This document shows positions 21,783 through 32,130 of a stretch of DNA of 64,000 nucleotides, piece after piece. The stretch spans positions 5,396,804 to 5,460,803 of the forward strand of contig CM037878.1 of the NCBI GenBank assembly GCA_021292165.1, in the 5' to 3' direction. The notes under the pieces are model-generated. The model was not told the DNA's origin. It ran no database searches and saw only the letters and a list, made by a program, of their open reading frames with translations. The stretch is from Shinisaurus crocodilurus. Its lineage: Eukaryota > Chordata > Lepidosauria > Squamata > Shinisauridae. A program made the translations under genes and the position numbers. Position 1 is the first letter of the stretch; each line of letters begins with the position of its first letter.

Positions 21783-22397
21783 TTAGGGATGAGCCGACAC
21801 TAGGAAGCCCGGCCCGTTTGAGCTCGATGATGCACTTCCTGCCGGCTTCCGACCCGATGATCTGAAGCAGGCCGAGTTGGGGGTTCTCTGTGGACTTCCG
21901 TCTCTTAAGACGGGCTGCAGTTTGCACATTTTAAAAAAAAAAATATGCTAAGGAAATCTGCGCAATTTGCATAAAGTTACACAATTTGTGTAACCGCATT
22001 TTGTGTAAACCGGGGTATTTTGCCTGTTTTGCGCAAATAAGCACCCAAAAAGCACATGGATCTAGAGGAATTTGCATAAAACTGGCTTGATTTTATGCAA
22101 ACCACACTAGATCCCAGTGCTTTTCAGGTGCTTATTTGCGCAAAAACAGGCAAAATACCCCGGTTTTCGCAAATTGCCTAACTTTACCCAATTTGTGCAG
22201 ATTTCCTTAGCATTTAAAAGAAATGCGCAAACCGTGGCCCACCTTAGAGATAGAAGTCTGTGAGCTGGCTCTACTCACATCATAGCAAGTCGGCACCAGT
22301 GCAGGGCTGGCGACCCAGAATCCGGGGGGGGGGACGGCAAATCATGAAAATCCCTTGGATTTTCATCCCCCCCCATCGGATTCCTCACACACCCCTA
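21783..22397. mobile_element. 615 bp palindromic element (family F)
   Basis: The left arm contains tgctaaggaaatctgcgc, accggggtattttgcctgtt and gcgcaaataagcacc. All recur as reverse complements in the right arm: gcagatttccttagca, aacaggcaaaataccccggt, ggtgcttatttgcgc. The tips are ttagggatgag and the complement of cacacccctaa. Arms are about 295 bp with a short centre near 22078-22090. No coding capacity. Confidence 0.85.
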
Positions 22398-22499
22398 ATC
22401 ATGATTTCATTTCATGAATCAGGATTCCCAGATCTTGGGGAGAGCTCCCTCAGACAGAGGAGGCTCTCCTTCCCAGACGGGTGCCCACTACATGTAGAA

Positions 22500-22598
22500 C
22501 AGTGTTCTCCAACCTTGGGTCCCCAGATGTTTTTGGCCTACAACTCCCTGGGAGTTGCAGGCCAAAAACATCTGGGGACCCAAGGTTGGAGAACACTG
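22500..22598. mobile_element. Family A, centrally deleted 99 bp (A7), followed by L1
   Basis: Arms of about 49 bp meet at actccctgggagt. The family A duplication atgtagaa is at 22492-22499 on the left. Its right copy lies at 23369-23376, displaced by the L1 insertion. Confidence 0.92.
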
Positions 22599-22602
22599 AT
22601 GT

Positions 22603-23239
22603 GTGGGATACAGAGTTTGAAGAGGAAATATCAAAGGATGAGTGGAACAAGATTTGGGATAGGCGAATATTGAAAAATATGTCTATAAGAATTAAAGAGA
22701 ATTTTTATAAGCTAATTTGGAGATGGTATTTGACTCCAGTGAGATTAAATAGAATAGATAATAAATGTTCTCCAATGTGTTGGCGAGGATGTCAGGAGTT
22801 GGGTACATATGCTCATATGTGGTGGAGTTGTAAAAATGTAATGGATTTTTGGAAAATGATTTTTGAGGAAATATCAGAAATTGTTGGAGCTGATTTAGAG
22901 GTTTGTCCTAAACTAGCTTTGCTATCAATAACGGAAAAGGTGATTGGTCCTCAAAATGTTAAAGAATTAATTATAAACTTGTTAACGGCAGGTAGACTAA
23001 TGATAGCAAGGAAATGGAAAATTCAGCAAGTTTTCACTATTACTGATTGGTATAAAGAAGTATGGGATATGGCTTTGAATGATATGTTGACTTGTAATAT
23101 TAAATGCAAAAGGGGTCAATTAAAGAAAAATATTTTCAAGGATATTTGGGGTTTATTTTTGGAATATGTGTTTAAAAAGGGGAAAGGGAGTTTACCCTGT
23201 CAAGATATGTTGTATTTTTGGAATAATGAACAATTATAG
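22603..23239 (+). pseudogene. L1 ORF2 C-terminus
   Basis: An open frame of about 210 codons from the truncation point to a stop at 23237-23239. It has the L1 ORF2 C-terminal signature: KMSIRIKEN-like start, WYLTPVRLNRI, then CSPMCWRGC and GTYAHMWWSC, the conserved cysteine/histidine region. No internal stop, which suggests a fairly recent insertion. The upstream codons shown by a simple frame search come from family A and are not part of the protein. Confidence 0.9.
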
Positions 23240-23357
23240 AGTTATTGGATTATTTGGTCCCATGGTGATGGGAGCACAATATTAGTTATATGTGTGTGTT
23301 ATTTTCTTTGTATTGTTTAAAAAATTAAATAAAAATTATTTAAAAAAAAAAAAAAAA
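22603..23357 (+). mobile_element. L1 LINE, 5'-truncated, with poly(A)
   Basis: The last ~750 bases of an L1: the C-terminal end of ORF2, a short 3' UTR with aattaaataaaaattattt, and a poly(A) run. A 15 bp duplication (ggagaacactgatgt) lies at 22588-22602 and 23358-23372. It was created from the right end of A7 plus its flank, so the L1 is younger than A7. Confidence 0.92.
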
Positions 23358-23376
23358 GGAGAACACTGATGTAGAA

Positions 23377-23974
23377 AGAGGATGGCAAGGGAGGGGGTGG
23401 TGCTAGCATGCTCATCCCCTGGCCCCCTTCCTCGTGCGGAGCTTACTCACAGTGAAAATGACTTACGGGGGGGGCTAGATTCTCACAACCATCTTATTGG
23501 GCGTACGTAGAATGTGAACGCGCGTTCAGTGTAACGTGTGGATATACCTCTGGTGCGAGACACACGCCTTGCATGTCCTTTTCCTACCACACGGAAAGTA
23601 AGAGCAAGGATTGGGGCCCTTGCGCAGGATTTCTGCGTTCAGAAAGGTAGTGTGAGGCGCCCCAGAACCTTCTGCTTCCCCCACCTGGGCATTCCATCCC
23701 CGACCCTGAGAATTATCCGAGGGTCACACCGCTTGTTACTTTAAAGATGTATGTATGGACATCTCTCTCTTCCCCCCCCCCCCCGTTTTTACTCAAAAGT
23801 AAGCTCATGGGACCTCATATGGATCAGGACAGGAGAGTGGATGCCATTATGGCAATGTAAATTGGAGGCATGGGGGGCTTGACCCAGATTGGGACCATGG
23901 GGCAGGGGCAAAGGGTTAAAGTCTTCCCACCCACCCCAATACTAGGGTCCCAACCTGTGTAGTAATGTCTAGTC
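23377..23974. other. Unassigned, with C-runs
   Basis: A C-run lies near 23774-23784. Nothing further is recognised. Confidence 0.4.
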
Positions 23975-24109
23975 CAGTGTTCTCCAACCTTGGGTCCCCA
24001 GGTGTTTTCGGCCTACAACTCCCAGCATGCCCCAGCCAGCAAAGCTGGCTGGGGCATGCTGGGAGTTGTAGGCCGAAAACAGCTGGGGACGCAAGGTTGG
24101 AAAACACTG
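23975..24109. mobile_element. Palindromic hAT MITE family A (A8), full 135 bp
   Basis: 66 bp arms with loop aaa and a few mismatches between arms. An exact 8 bp duplication, gtctagtc, lies at 23967-23974 and 24110-24117. Confidence 0.92.
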
Positions 24110-24590
24110 GTCTAGTCTCACCTTGTGTGGTCACATTCCACAACGAAAGGAATCGGCATTGCACACAGATGCCCGCTGTAATAGAATTCCTCTAAAAACA
24201 CTGGAGCACCGGCAGCAGCATTCTCGCTTCAGGGTGAAACTGAGCGTTGGCGTTCATGGGGCAGAAAAACCTTAATAACATTTGAACCCCTGCTCAGAAT
24301 TTTACCGGACCAATGAAAAGGCATAACTCCTCGACATCGCCAGAGCGATGTACATCAGTGCTTTTCACCCAGATTTGAAAGAAAGATATGATACGTTCAG
24401 CCGCAGCTTGGAGAAAAAAAAAATACAAATGTGTGTGTCCATCTTCAGCACTTTTTAACTTGCTGTACCTGTGTCAGTTTTAATCGGATTAGTTTGATAT
24501 TGGGCACAATAGTAGACATCACCGGGTAGATTATGTGTGCCAAGTGTCAAGGTGTTAGCGCAAGAGGTGTAAATTCTATAAGCAGGAGAC
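24110..24590. other. Unassigned sequence
   Basis: No recognised element. Confidence 0.35.
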
Positions 24591-25025
24591 CAGGGGTCCT
24601 CAAACTTTTTAAACAGGGGGCCAGTTCACTGTCCCTCAGACTGTTGGGGGCCCGGACTATAGTTTAAAAAAAATATGAACAAATGGATCAAGAAAAAAAA
24701 AGGACCTGGGTCCTTTTTTTTTACTTGATAGGGGTGAATTTTTTTCCCCTTAAATGGAAAGTTATTTTATTTATTTATTTCATTTTTATGCCGCCCAATA
24801 GCCGAAGCTCTCTGGGCGGTTTGCAGCAATTAACAAGACAGTCCCTGCCCGCAGGCTTACAATCTAAAAAGACACGACACACAAGGAAAAAGGCATGGGG
24901 AGGGAAGAAGGGGGAATATTAATGAATACTCCTGGCATTAATGAATACTCCAATTGGCCACCGGGCCGGATAAAAAGGCAAGGCGGGCCGGATGTGGCCC
25001 GCGGGCCTTAGTTTGAAGACCCCTG
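24591..25025. mobile_element. hAT-like element, interrupted by an L2-type tail
   Basis: The ends are caggggtcctcaaactttt and the complement of agtttgaagacccctg. The flanks caggagac (24583-24590) and cagtagac (25026-25033) agree at 7 of 8. Internal GC-rich motifs (gggccggatgtggcccgcgg) are typical of such elements. The L2-type tail at about 24762-24925 was inserted later. Confidence 0.8.
24762..24925 (-). mobile_element. L2-type LINE 3' tail
   Basis: Minus strand: tttatttatttatttcat then atgccgcccaatagccgaag and ctctctgggcggtttgc. These match the tails at 25838 and, in the opposite sense, 62025. Confidence 0.7.
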
Positions 25026-25124
25026 CAGTAGACTTTTGTAGCTTAGAAGGGTGGAACCTTTTTTTTTTTTTTGTGGCTCACATTGACTACGGGGGCACTC
25101 CTGTACCCCTTCAATATGAAGTCA

Positions 25125-25270
25125 GTCAGTCAATGGGTGGTCTTTGGCCTACTCCAACGCTGCAGTTGTGGACTGGCAGGTCTGTGGCCAACATCCAGGA
25201 TGCAAGGTTGTTGTTGTTTTTGCTAAGATAGAGCGTTGCATCCCCTGGCCTAATATTGTCTCCATTGATG
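25125..25270 (+). mobile_element. L2-type LINE internal fragment
   Basis: tgtggactggcaggtctgtg and gccaacatccaggatgcaag match, in reverse orientation, the L2 piece at 26200-26310. Confidence 0.6.
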
Positions 25271-25511
25271 GCCAGTGGCTCTCCGAAGTTTACAGGAAGA
25301 GGTCTTTGCGGCTGCGCTTCTCCTGGAGAAGATCAGGCCCACCCTGCCCCTCCAGATAAAATTGTTTGGGATGCTCTAGATTTCATTGCCTCTGTGTGGC
25401 AGAAGGGCCTGCTGTTAGCGGTGGCACGGCATGGATGAGCGGTGGAAGAAGACGCCTTATGTATCGCTCCAAAGAGCACAGGGTAGCACACTGCTGCTCT
25501 CTCCCCTTCGC

Positions 25512-25690
25512 CCCCATTTATCTTCACAACAACCCTGTGAGGTAGCTTATGGGCTGAGAGTCAGTGACTGGCCCAAAGTCACCCGGTGAGCTTCCCTGGC
25601 TGAACAGGGTCATGGACCCGGGCCTCCTTCCCCATCTGCCCAGCACTCTGAACGCTCAACCACCCTGGATCTCCAAGCACGGGGGCATGC
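25512..25690 (-). repeat. tRNA-derived SINE, fragment (T3)
   Basis: Minus strand: tcacaacaaccctgtgaggt, ctgagagtcagtgactggcc and caaagtcacccggtgagc, followed by a degenerate head. Confidence 0.7.
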
Positions 25691-25829
25691 AATGTTTTGT
25701 GCCAGGTACCTGTGCAAGAAGCGGGAGGAGGTTCTGTGAGGTCCCTGGGAGAAAGGGGCGAAGGGGTGCTACTGAACATGGCCCTGATGTGGAGGGACCT
25801 GTAGCGGGAGCTTTTGAGAGCTGTAACAT

Positions 25830-26340
25830 TTCATTTCATTTCATTTCTACACCGCCCCACAGCCGAAGCTCTCTGGGCCGTTCACAACCATTTATACATA
25901 AAAACAAAAACAATAAAAAAAACATACAATATAGTTAAAAAGATTGAAAACCAAATTTAAAAGCACAGTTTAAAATGACAATACAAAAGTTAAAACGAAG
26001 CCTACAGGTGCCCCCCCCCCCCCCGATGTGCTGTTTTGAGCTCTTAACTATTGAATGCCTTGGCATAGAGGGAAGTCTTAACCTGGCGCCGAAAAGATAG
26101 TAAAGTTGGCGCCAGGTGGATCTCAGTGGGGAGCTTATTCCATATTTGGGGGGCTACCACTGAGAAGGCCCTCCTCCTTGTTGCAGCTAACCAAGCCTCT
26201 CTTGGGCCCAGGGGCGCAATGATCTATCTTGGCAGAAACCCCCTTGCATCCTCGATGTTGGCCACAGACCTGCCAGTCCGCAACTTCAGCGCGGGAAAAC
26301 CAGCTGCTTTGGGACAAAGCTGTAATTGCCGCAAACAAGC
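25830..26340 (-). mobile_element. L2-type LINE 3' end with coding remnant
   Basis: A tail (tttcatttcatttctacacc, agccgaagctctctggg), an A-rich 3' UTR, then antisense coding remnant. The remnant reads RRAFSVVAPQIWNKLPTEI-like in translation, ending in SLYAKAFN. A perfect hairpin (acctggcgcc with ggcgccaggt) falls in the coding remnant near 26080-26120. Confidence 0.75.
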
Positions 26341-26346
26341 TGTCTG

Positions 26347-26348
<2 letters not shown>

Positions 26349-26382
<34 letters not shown>
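26349..26382. repeat. (TC)n microsatellite
   Basis: Uninterrupted TC dinucleotides. Confidence 0.9.
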
Positions 26383-26383
<1 letters not shown>

Positions 26384-26385
<2 letters not shown>

Positions 26386-27267
26386 GACATGGTTTTTGAC
26401 AGCCAGAACTCAAAGTTGGAGCAAAAGGGGCAGGTACGAATTTGTTTTCCTCCTTCTCCTTGCACAGCCTGTAGCAGCCTTGACTAATAAGAGAGTAGCG
26501 TTGATTTGGTTATTTCAGCTAATTGCAAGGCACAAGGAGAGCCATGCTTTCCCATGGTAATTATCTTGGATAAAAAGAAGAAAATTGCACCTATTACCAA
26601 TTTACTTCCTAATTCCTACTGGGCCTTGATCTGGAGAGCCCAAGAGACTAATGCGGTTGCTAGCCGTTCTCATTATGAGTCGTGTCAATTGAAGGAAACC
26701 ATGAAAGCCACACACACACACACACCTGGCAAGAGTATTTCTGCAGGGCGTTCCAGGGAAGGCTGGGTCTTTGCTTAGGCAGGGGGTGTCCCTTGGCCCG
26801 TGGCCCACAGCCAGCTTCTTAAGCATTGGGCTTGAGGGGGTGGTGGGAAAAGAAAGCTGTTTTCCCAAGACCCACAATGCAGCCGGGGCGGGGGGCTAAG
26901 CTGGCGAAATGTTTCAAATATTTGGCAAGCTCCAGTAAACACTGTCTTTTTAAAAGTGTTGTCACAAACTTTTTACGCATCGAGAGGTTCTCGAGGGAGG
27001 CAAGGATTTGTCTTTTGTGCTTCTGTTGCCCTGGAAAGTGCCGTGTATATTGGTGGCATCATCTAAAGACACGTATTGGGGAGGGCCTCTTTGGTGGTGG
27101 CACTGTGTCTTTGGCATCCGCTCCCCAGGGAGGCTCACCTGGAGCCGAGCTGTGTGTCTTGTTGGTGTCAGCAGGAACCCTTTTTCTCTCCCCAGCCAGG
27201 CTCCTTCTTGGCTCTCTTATTTTACTTCTGTCCTTTGCTGGTCCTTTTGTATGCTGGGCTGATTGGC
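26384..27267. other. Unassigned, with (CA)n
   Basis: A (CA)n run is at about 26709-26727. A plus-strand open frame of 257 codons starts at 26826, but its second half lies in an antisense SINE and the first half has no recognisable domain. Confidence 0.4.
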
Positions 27268-27502
27268 TGAATTTTTATTTATTTTATTTACTACTCTATA
27301 TCCTGCCTTTCCCCCCTCTTGCCAGGAACTCAAGGCATCTTACATGGTCCTCCTCCTCACAACAACCCTGTGAGGTAGGTTTTGCTGAGAATCGGTGGCT
27401 GGCCCAAAGTCCCCCAATGACCTTCAGGGCCGAGTGGGGACTAGAACCCAGGCCTCCCAAGTCCCGGTCCAGCACTCTCACCACAATGCCACACTGGCTC
27501 TC
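27268..27502 (-). repeat. tRNA-derived SINE with L2-like tail (T4)
   Basis: Minus strand: tttatttattttatttact, cctcacaacaaccctgtgag, gggactagaacccaggcctc, ccacaatgccacactggct. Nearly full length. Confidence 0.8.
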
Positions 27503-27602
27503 TTATGTATCGTTTTCTGGATTTATTGCTTCTATGGTATTTAAATGCATATGGCAAAGCATATGCCATTGGATCGAAGAGCGGGATACTAAATTATAGA
27601 AA

Positions 27603-27735
27603 GAAGAAAGGGTAAGAATGTCAGAGCTCGTGAAGATCCCTGCTGGACCAGACCCATGGTCCAGAGTCTGGTCCAGCATCCTGGTGCCCACCGGCTGGGT
27701 GGCCTTTGGGAAGCCCACAAGCAATTTTTGGATAG
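27603..27735 (-). mobile_element. CR1-related LINE 3' fragment (second subfamily)
   Basis: gaagatccctgctggaccag, gtctggtccagcatcctgg and gggaagcccacaagc match the minus strand of this subfamily. Confidence 0.55.
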
Positions 27736-28187
27736 CTGTGGTTCAAAAGATATTTTGGCCATGTACGGCCACAGCAGTCCGGCAGCTGCTTCTGCCTTAT
27801 GCGCTCAGGGGGCGCCAGGGGGCACGTGCGCATGTGAATAATGTGGCCGCATGGGGCTTTTCCACGCCATTGGCACCCCATCAGAAGGGATGGTGCCATT
27901 TAATGGGAGAGACACACATGCTTCCTTCACTTGTGTGTGTGTGTGTGCCCCTGCCATGTGCAATTGTACCACACAGATGTGGCTCTGTTTGCCACAGGCC
28001 ACGTGTCTGAAGGGGGTCTTGGGGCAAAACAGACATTACTTTAAATCTGTGCCATGCAGTGACGTCCATTTTTACTCTAGAGTAGGTGCTAGGGGCCCGA
28101 TCCAGATCTTTGAAAACCCTGCAACCCGGGGTTCTCCAACCTTGGGTCCCCAGATGTTGCTAGACTACAGCGCCCAGAATCCCTTGA

Positions 28188-29050
28188 CAAGACCGAGGTA
28201 CTTCTGGTGGGGGACAAGGGAAGGTTAGGGGATGTTGACCTGGTGCTGAATGGGGTACATCTACCCTTAAAGGACCAGGTCCGCAGCTTGGGGGTCATTC
28301 TAGACTCCCAGCTGTCCATGGAGGCTCAGGTGGCAGCTGTGAGCCGGGTGGCGCTGTATCAACTCCATCTGATACGGCAGCTGCGCCCCTACCTTCCTAA
28401 TCACCTGCTCCCATCAGTGGTTCATGCCTTGGTCTCCTCTCGCCTAGACTACTGTAATGCGCTCTACGTGGGGTTACCCTTGAAGACGGTCCGGAAGCTT
28501 CAGCTGGTACAGAACGCGGCGGCTCGCCTGATTAAGGGCAGCCGCCGGCGTGATCACATCACGCCAGTGCTTAATGAGTTGCACTGGCTACCAGTTGCTT
28601 GCCGAGCCGAATTCAAGGTGTTGGTTTTGACCTTTAAAACCCTACACGGCTCCGGCCCAGCTTATCTCAAGGAGCGCCTCCAGCAACATCAAGTAGGCCG
28701 CTCAACAAGGTCTGCCACGGACGGCCTTCTCCTTATCCCATCAGCCAGAGCAGCCAGGCTGGTGGGGACTAGGAAGAGGGCCTTCTCTGTGGCGGCCCCC
28801 ACATTATGGAACTCCCTCCCTAGTGACCTTCGCCATGCCCCCTCCGTGATGAGCTTCCGCCGTGCATTAAAAACATGGCTGTTCAGGCGGGAATATGGGG
28901 TGGGTTAGGTTTTTAATGAGAATTTTTTATATTGTTTTAATTATTATATTTTATTGTGTTGTTTTGTTGTATTTTAATTGTACATCGCCCAGGGTGGCCG
29001 GGTGACCGGCCAGATGGGCGATTGATAAATGTAATAAATAAATAAATAAA
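28188..29050 (+). mobile_element. L2-type LINE, 3' part with coding region
   Basis: 863 bp from mid reverse transcriptase to an aataaataaataaa tail, inserted into C1. The closing motif (tgtacatcgcccagggtggcc) is shared with the L2 tail at 943-1157. Confidence 0.88.
28207..28908 (+). pseudogene. L2-type reverse transcriptase C-terminal part
   Basis: 233 open codons. The frame includes LGVILDSQLSM, SRLDYCNALYVGLPLKTVRK and LQLVQNAAARL, then HWLPVACRAEFKVL and FSVAAPTLWNSLP. It ends in KTWLFRREYG, the standard L2 C-terminus downstream of the YADD palm. The catalytic palm and endonuclease are absent because the copy is 5'-truncated. The long uninterrupted frame suggests a young insertion. Confidence 0.9.
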
Positions 29051-29258
29051 ACCACGCTGGCTGGGCATGCTGGGAACTGTAGGCCAGCAACAACTGAGAA
29101 CCCAAGGTTGGAGAGCCCCGCTCCTGCTCCAACCGCTGCACTAAGGCCCTGATCTGGATCATGGGTCCTGCACCTCCTCTAGAGTAAAAATGGGGGTGGG
29201 GGGAGATGCAGCTGCCAGACACACATTTAAAGTAATGTCTGTTTTGGCCCTTAAACTG

Positions 29259-31142
29259 CCAAAGGATATGGAGCTCTGTATACAGTAGATGGGGGAAGGC
29301 AGTTCCTCTGAGGACAGCTCAAAGGCGCCGGTTCTGTTTTAGACTGGAGAAAAGGCGATTAAGGAAAGATGTGCTGACAGTTTTCAAGTATTTAAAAGGA
29401 TTTTGGAAAGGATCGAGGGAATCGTTGTTTGGCCTATCAAGTGAGGATGAGGCTAGAAGCAGAGGATTTAAAATCGATGTTGCTGTTACGCTGGGAGATC
29501 AACATCACCTTCTGTCCTGTCTGAATTGTGTGCCTTCAGATGTCTCAGAGGTACGTGCCGGCTAGAGCGCAGTTTGTAGGCTTATCTCTGAAGGCCAGTT
29601 TCAAATTACAGGCAAGTAGAACAAGGCTCGCTATTAGGATAAACAGCCTGACTCAAAGAGCAGTTCCGCGGCCGAGAGCGCTGCCTGAGGAGCATCGCCT
29701 TCCGTGGAGCATTGTGTGTGTGTGTGTTTCGGGGGACCTGTCCAGTCCTGGGGGGAGCGGGGCAACACCAAAGAAGGCCCTGAGCAGGCATCCAGCAGCG
29801 GCCAGGGACAGGGCGAGGTTCCAAGTAGCAGGTTCCACAATCTGGCGGGGGTGAGGCGATCCCAGGGGAGGCAGACATTGATCTGACCAGATTTATTTTA
29901 TTATTCATTCCTCCATTCCTTCAAGGCAATTTTTTATCACACACTCCCCGGGGTCTTCCAACACGGGGCCCGTGGGCCACAATGTGCTCACAGACACCTC
30001 TCTTGGAGGCCGCCAGCCTTCCTGCCTCTCCTGGATTTTCTTTTATGTCTTAAGATTTTGATTAAAATAAGCTGAATGAGGGGCTGGCACGCTCTAAAGC
30101 TCTATCTTCCAAGCTTCCAGTGGTCTGGGAGAGGTGCGGTGTGGGCTAGAAATGCATTTTTTTTTCTGCAGCAAAAGGATTCATAGCCCACTGGAAGAGT
30201 GCACGTATTGCAGATTCCAGATTCAAAAGATTCCAGATTCAAGCTCTGGCAATTCCAGGATCTCATTTTCAGGACTGGGAAAGATCATTTAGACTGCTGC
30301 TACCGCTCAGAGAAGACAATACTGGAGCAGTGGTCCCTCTTGATACAGAGGAGATGCATTTGTTCCCTGCATTCCACACTGCCCCCCCCCGCCCCCCAAG
30401 TTAGGTCTCTGTAGTAAGAGGCCAATGAAGCACCTCACAGTTCTGGAGAGCGTGGGCTTGCAGAACGCCCGTGAATTGGAAAGGGAGGCCCCAACCATCT
30501 GCCTAGGAGTGAGAGTGGTGTTTTGATCTTGTGGCGTGCTGAAGCGTTGCACTACCGTCCCAATTTGTCTGAAATCCACACAAGAGTCTTCCTGATTCTT
30601 CGAACAGCCGTCGTCGGCTGACGCATTTCATACAAAAGCCAAAGATTACCTAGAAGTGTGGGACATCTTTGTCTGATGCAAGTTTTGAAATGGTTTCCTT
30701 CTCTTTAAATGTGTTGGTTGGTACACACTTCGGTAAAAATGTGGTTTAGTCACCAGCGGCCAGCTAAAGGACCTTGAAGGCCTCACCTGACTCCCGGGCT
30801 ACCCCGGAAGGGGGCGAGGCTCAGTGGTCGAGCCCCTGCTTTGGATGTAGAGGGTCACACGGTCAATCGAAAGAGATGGGGAAGGCCTCCTTGGCCACCC
30901 CCCTGCTCTTTGAAGGAGTTCCAGAGCTAGGCCATTCCCCAGTCCCCAGTGAGGGAGAGCACCCGCCCCGTAATTGGTTCCATTGCCAAACTGTTCTAAT
31001 CATTAAGACATTTCTCCTCGCCTGAGACAATGCTGCGCTAGGCTGACCAACGATTTGGCCATCTACTCTGGTAGAAAGTTTGGGTGTCCTTCTGAATTCA
31101 GCCCTGAACCTGGATGCCCAGGTTTTAGCAGTGGCCTGCCCT
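29259..31142. other. Mostly unassigned; hAT-like and tRNA-SINE traces
   Basis: 29945-30120 (cggggtcttccaacacgggg, cccgtgggccacaatgtg) resembles a decayed hAT-type end. 30815-30880 (gcgaggctcagtggtcgagc) is a tRNA-SINE head remnant. A GT run lies near 29713. A C-run lies near 30383. Confidence 0.4.
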
Positions 31143-31380
31143 GCTTTTTAATTTATTATTTTTATATTTATATCCCGCCTTTTTTCCTCTTGCAAGGAAC
31201 CCAAGGCAGCTTACATGGTCGTCGTCCTCTCCGTTTTATCCTCACAACAACCCTCTGAGGTAGGTTAGGCTGAGAGTCAGTGACTGGCCCAAAGTCACCC
31301 AGTGAGTCTCATGGCTGAGCAGGGAATAGAACCCGGATCTCCTGAGTCCCAGTCCAACACTCTCACCACTACACCACACG
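31143..31380 (-). repeat. tRNA-derived SINE with L2-like tail (T5)
   Basis: A near-full minus-strand copy: ttatttttatatttatatcc, gcaaggaacccaaggcagc, tatcctcacaacaaccctct, tgagtcccagtccaacactc, ccactacaccacac. Confidence 0.82.
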
Positions 31381-31925
31381 TTTGCACAACTAAGACGAGG
31401 GCATCAACTGCGCTCATTCCTAGAAACGTTAGATGCAGCCATGCCTTCATCACTTCTTGTTTGGACTACTGCAATGCACTCTCCTTGGGGCTGCCTTTGA
31501 AGAGTGTTCAGAAACTTCAGCTGGTCCAGAATTCTGCAACCAAACTATTGACGGGGGCTAGTTATAGGGATCATGTGACTCCCGTGTTACAACAGCATCA
31601 CTGGCTACTGATCCATTTCTGGGCACAATTCAAAGTTCTGGTTATGACCTGCAAAGCAATACATGGTACCACACTGCCTGAAAGACTGTATTCTCCCCAC
31701 GAGCCTGCTCAGGTGTTAAGATCTTTGGGAGAAGCCCTTCTTTCTGTCCAGCCAAAATCTGAGGCCTCTTTGGCGGGAGCTCAAGAAAGGGCCTTCTCAG
31801 TGGCTGCTCCCTAGTTCTGGGACTCCTTGCCAAGGAAAGCCTTCCTAGGCCCTTCCGTAATGATCATTTGCGGGCAGACAAAGACAGGCCTTTGGCTTCA
31901 TGACTTCTTATGGCCACTGCAAATT
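31381..31925 (+). mobile_element. L2-type LINE coding remnant
   Basis: In translation it carries [47 protein letters not shown] and a FSVAAP block, then a stop at about 31812-31814. Clearly L2-type, more diverged than the 28188 copy, and frame-disrupted after FSVAAP. Confidence 0.8.
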
Positions 31926-31987
31926 TCAGTTTGGTCAACTGGCTTTTGGTCCATTTGTGTTCTTTGCTTGCTTACTTAATGCGTTAA

Positions 31988-32130
31988 TAGTAGTAGGCGA
32001 TCACTTGTGACCGAGTAAGATTGTCTTCCAGGATAAAATTACAAAAATAAAATTATAAAAAGAGGAAATTCTAAAAAAAAATGTGTAGACTCTAGCGATG
32101 GGTCCGTAAGTGACTGTGGGGGCCAATTCT
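31988..32130 (-). mobile_element. RTE-group LINE, extreme 3' end
   Basis: A short (TAG)n tail, ggcgatcacttgtgaccgag, an A-rich insertion, then tctagcgatgggtccgtaag. Only about 140 bases are retained. Confidence 0.8.

Larger units (their letters stand above)
28127..29120. mobile_element. Palindromic hAT-like family C (C1), split by an L2
   Basis: The left half has ttctccaaccttgggtcccc and agatgttgctagactacagc. The right half has gaactgtaggccagcaac and cccaaggttggagagc. The intact relative C2 (61230-61365) shows the halves belong together. No 8 bp duplication is visible around C1. Confidence 0.75.
28013..29258. mobile_element. Palindromic element family J around C1 and an L2
   Basis: The left arm (28013-28126) has ggcaaaacagacattacttt, tttttactctagag and cccgatccagatc. 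The right arm (29121-29258) has the reverse complements gatctggatcatgggtcc, ctctagagtaaaaatgg and aaagtaatgtctgttttggc. Arms are 115-138 bp. The centre is occupied by family C. Confidence 0.75.

Noticed and set aside
26826..27599. 257-codon plus-strand frame
   Set aside because: The second half is antisense to a tRNA-derived SINE and the first half has no recognisable domain.
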